Below are positions 6,063-7,751 of a DNA stretch of 7,751 nucleotides, in pieces (position 1 is the stretch's first letter; each line of letters begins with the position of its first letter). Source of the DNA: an uncultured Pseudomonadota bacterium (GTDB taxonomy: Bacteria > Pseudomonadota > Gammaproteobacteria > Burkholderiales > Eutrophovitaceae); assembly GCA_937983055.1 (NCBI GenBank), contig CALJLA010000206.1, positions 1 to 7,751 of the forward strand, in the 5' to 3' direction. The notes beneath the pieces were generated by a model. The model did not search any database. It had not been told where the DNA came from and saw nothing but the letters and a program-made list of their open reading frames with translations. A program made the translations under genes and the position numbers.

Positions 6063-7187
6063 TCAGGCGTGGATTGACCGATAGCGGCGCATGAAGCGCC
6101 GGTCGATCCAGTCCTTCCAGTGCCACACCCACGCCCCTTCGGCGGCCAGCCAGCCGCGCGACGCGACCGCATTGCGGTTGCCGGTGCTGATCAGGGCCAG
6201 CGCCTCGCGCTGCGGCGCGAATGCGGCCAACGGCTCGCCCCGCAGCGTGCGGCGCAGATTGGCGGCGAGCAGCGGTCCCTGGCGAACGGCGTAAACCCCT
6301 GACTTCGGCGCGGGCGAAGGTTCGATTGCCGCAATGTCCCCGGCGGCAAACACACCGGCACGGTTCACCGACTGCAGCGAGGCGTCGACCCGGATGAAGC
6401 CTCCCGCGTCGACCGCCAGACCGCAGGCGCCAGGCCAGAACGGCGCCGACGCAGTGACTGCCCATACCACCAGGTCGGCGGCGACGCGTTCGCCGCCTGC
6501 AAGCACCACCGAGCGCGCGGTCACCTCCACCACCGCGCGGCCGCAGTAAGACTCGATACCGCGTTCGCGGAGGAGTCGGGTGAAGATGCGCCGCACCCGG
6601 CCCCGGTGGCCGGGCAGAATCTGCGCCGTCGCGCTGACCAGCGCGAACCGCGCTTCGGCGCCCGTGCGCGCCATGCGGTGCTGCATCGACAGCAGCGTTT
6701 CCACGCCGGCGGCACCGGCGCCTACCATTACGATGCGATAGCCGCGGGGCAGATGCCCGGCGCTCGCGCGGTCGAGCGCCCCCTGCCAGCGCGCCAGAAA
6801 GCGCTCCAGCGGCTTGACGCCGAGCGCATGGGCGCACGCCCCCGGCACATCAAGCGTACCCGGCCGCGAGCCGATATCGATCGAAGCGATATCGAATTCC
6901 AGCGTCTGCCCGTTGTTGCAGAACGCCAGGCGGGCATCGGGGTTCAGGCCGTTGACGGTGCCCGGTACAAAGCGGCAGTGCGAGGCGCCGGTCAGGCGCG
7001 GCAGGTCGATATGGGCGTCGTCAAACGCGTAATGCCCGGCAATCAGGCCGGGCAGCATGCCGGAATAGCCGGCGTAGCGGCCGGGGCTCACCAGCATCAC
7101 CTCGACGCCCGGCTCCGGCGCGCGCCCGAAGCGCCGCACCACCTCGACATGGCTGTGCCCGCCGCCGATCAGCAGCAGGCGCTTCAT
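6063..7187 (-). CDS. FAD/NAD(P)-binding oxidoreductase, stand-alone SelD-N-terminal-like family
   Basis: A 374-residue flavoprotein of the pyridine nucleotide-disulfide oxidoreductase superfamily. It resembles the NDH-2-like domain found fused to the N terminus of some selenide-water dikinases (SelD) and also found alone (I recall TIGR03169). The FAD-binding site is at the start ('LLLIGGGHSHVEVVRRF', 4-20). 'RYAGYSGMLPGLIAGHY' (38-53) is a strong family mark. The second nucleotide-binding motif is 'MVGAGAAGVETLLS' (154-167). The FAD-phosphate motif is 'GVFAAGDIA' (278-286), then 'PKSGVYAVRQGPLLAANL' (294-311). The C terminus, 'HWKDWIDRRFMRRY' (356-369), is amphipathic and may touch the membrane, as in NDH-2 enzymes. 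No CxxC redox pair is present, so it is not a disulfide reductase. The ATG overlaps the stop of the upstream DUF3047 gene (ATGA, 7187-7184), implying coupled translation. No selD is in the window. The substrate is unknown; a quinone or other small acceptor is possible. Confidence 0.88.
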   Translation of the reverse strand: MKRLLLIGGGHSHVEVVRRFGRAPEPGVEVMLVSPGRYAGYSGMLPGLIAGHYAFDDAHIDLPRLTGASHCRFVPGTVNGLNPDARLAFCNNGQTLEFDIASIDIGSRPGTLDVPGACAHALGVKPLERFLARWQGALDRASAGHLPRGYRIVMVGAGAAGVETLLSMQHRMARTGAEARFALVSATAQILPGHRGRVRRIFTRLLRERGIESYCGRAVVEVTARSVVLAGGERVAADLVVWAVTASAPFWPGACGLAVDAGGFIRVDASLQSVNRAGVFAAGDIAAIEPSPAPKSGVYAVRQGPLLAANLRRTLRGEPLAAFAPQREALALISTGNRNAVASRGWLAAEGAWVWHWKDWIDRRFMRRYRSIHA

Positions 7188-7751
7188 CTCGGCGCATCGA
7201 CGCGCTGGCCGGCGAAACTGATGTCGCCGAAATAGGCGAGGGCCCGCCCACCGGTATTGTCGCTGTCGGAAGCGATCGCGATCGCGGATATGCGTGGCGG
7301 CGTGCCGCCGAAAGCGGCGCGGTAGTCGTCGGCGACGTTACGCTCGAACGCCGTCCACTCGCCGAGCCGGTGCTGTCCGGATGCCACCACGATCAGCTGC
7401 ACCCGGTCGGTGTACGCGCTCCAGGCTCGGGCGCCGGCCGGGTCGTCGGTCGACCACACGTAGCACAGCGCCGCCAGCGGCAGCTCGTCGCCGTATAACG
7501 CCCGTGCAATCCGCAGTTTGGTGCGTTCGAGAAAAGGCAGGCTGCGAAGATCGGCATCGAACATCACGTATAGGCGGGCGGCGAAATCGTCGGTGTCCCG
7601 GGAGCGCAGCGAGCCGCCCGCGACCAGTTCGTCGACGCGCCAGTGCCAGCGCAGCCAGGGGTGGGTTGCCGGATCGATCTCGACGCGTCGCAGCAGGCTG
7701 GCCATCGAGGCCTGCGCCTCGGCGCGCACCAGCGTCCGGCCGTCGAGCCTG
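7184..7751 (-). CDS. DUF3047 domain-containing protein, 5' end outside the window
   Basis: The C-terminal 189 or so residues of a DUF3047 protein; the frame is open to the window edge, so the start and any signal peptide lie beyond it. Recognisable family features are 'LRWHWRVD', 'DTDDFAARLYVMFD' (the DDFAARxYVxF core), 'LCYVWSTDDPAGARAWSAYTD', 'VIVVASG'-like 'LIVVASG', 'NVADDYRAAFGGTPPRISAIAI' and the ending 'DSDNTGGRALAYFGDISF'. An Asp-rich 'SDSDNTGG' loop could bind metal or sugar. The family is exported in members I recall and has a beta-sandwich look, but no function is established. Its stop codon overlaps the start of the downstream flavoprotein gene, so the two form an operon read leftwards. 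Confidence 0.85.
   Translation of the reverse strand, partial: RLDGRTLVRAEAQASMASLLRRVEIDPATHPWLRWHWRVDELVAGGSLRSRDTDDFAARLYVMFDADLRSLPFLERTKLRIARALYGDELPLAALCYVWSTDDPAGARAWSAYTDRVQLIVVASGQHRLGEWTAFERNVADDYRAAFGGTPPRISAIAIASDSDNTGGRALAYFGDISFAGQRVDAPR

Noticed and set aside
5083..6837. A 584-codon minus-strand open frame spanning the FecR-domain gene and part of the flavoprotein gene
   Set aside because: The translation is Arg/Ala/Gly-rich without motifs and crosses two well-supported genes and a terminator. It is a shadow frame.
6872..6894. Two copies of the palindrome CGATATCG 15 bases apart
   Set aside because: They lie within the flavoprotein gene and encode its 'FDIASIDIG' segment, so repeated Asp-Ile codons explain them.
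7272..7285. A 14-base perfect palindrome GCGATCGCGATCGC
   Set aside because: It falls inside the DUF3047 gene and simply encodes Ala-Ile-Ala-Ile with the preferred codons; there is no second copy in the window.

Overview
The window is GC-rich chromosomal DNA with dense, tightly packed genes in a proteobacterial style. The gene content (paired PAS/histidine kinases with a NarL-type regulator, a Tat-exported HiPIP, an orphan FecR-domain exported protein, a stand-alone SelD-N-terminal-like flavoprotein and a DUF3047 protein) suggests a betaproteobacterium, perhaps of the Rhodocyclales. That placement rests on recalled family distribution and base composition; no 16S or other marker gene is present.

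Layout. Bases 1-3392 (+) hold a three-gene signalling operon: the 3' part of a PAS-HisKA-HATPase sensor kinase, an inverse hybrid protein (receiver-PAS-HisKA_3 kinase), and a NarL/LuxR-type response regulator. The last two genes are separated by only 9 bases, and the regulator's ribosome binding site overlaps the preceding stop codon. Bases 3393-3495 are a short spacer with a good -10 box. It is followed by a small HiPIP gene (3496-3795, +) with a Tat-like leader and the compact cysteine spacing of the Acidithiobacillus Iro protein. Bases 3822-4771 (+) hold two small uncharacterised cytosolic proteins, the second a DUF3293 member, probably joined by a 4-base GTGA overlap. Bases 4772-5046 are a non-coding gap with two hairpins and a sigma-54-like motif. 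A FecR-domain protein with a signal peptide and a long Gly/Ala-rich tail follows (5047-5970, +), ending in a strong GC hairpin. On the minus strand, and convergent with it, a DUF3047 gene (5' end beyond the window) and a FAD/NAD(P)-type oxidoreductase of the SelD-N-terminal-like family overlap by ATGA (7751 down to 6063).

How the genes may work together. The first block is a plausible relay: the first kinase could phosphorylate the receiver of the second protein, whose HisKA_3 kinase then feeds the NarL-type regulator. No target is evident from sequence, although the HiPIP gene lies directly downstream. The HiPIP and the minus-strand flavoprotein are both redox proteins, but nothing here shows that they are linked. 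No RNA gene, mobile element, CRISPR array or phage signature was seen. The least understood parts are the 3822-4771 pair, the orphan FecR protein with its unusual tail, and the DUF3047/flavoprotein pair.
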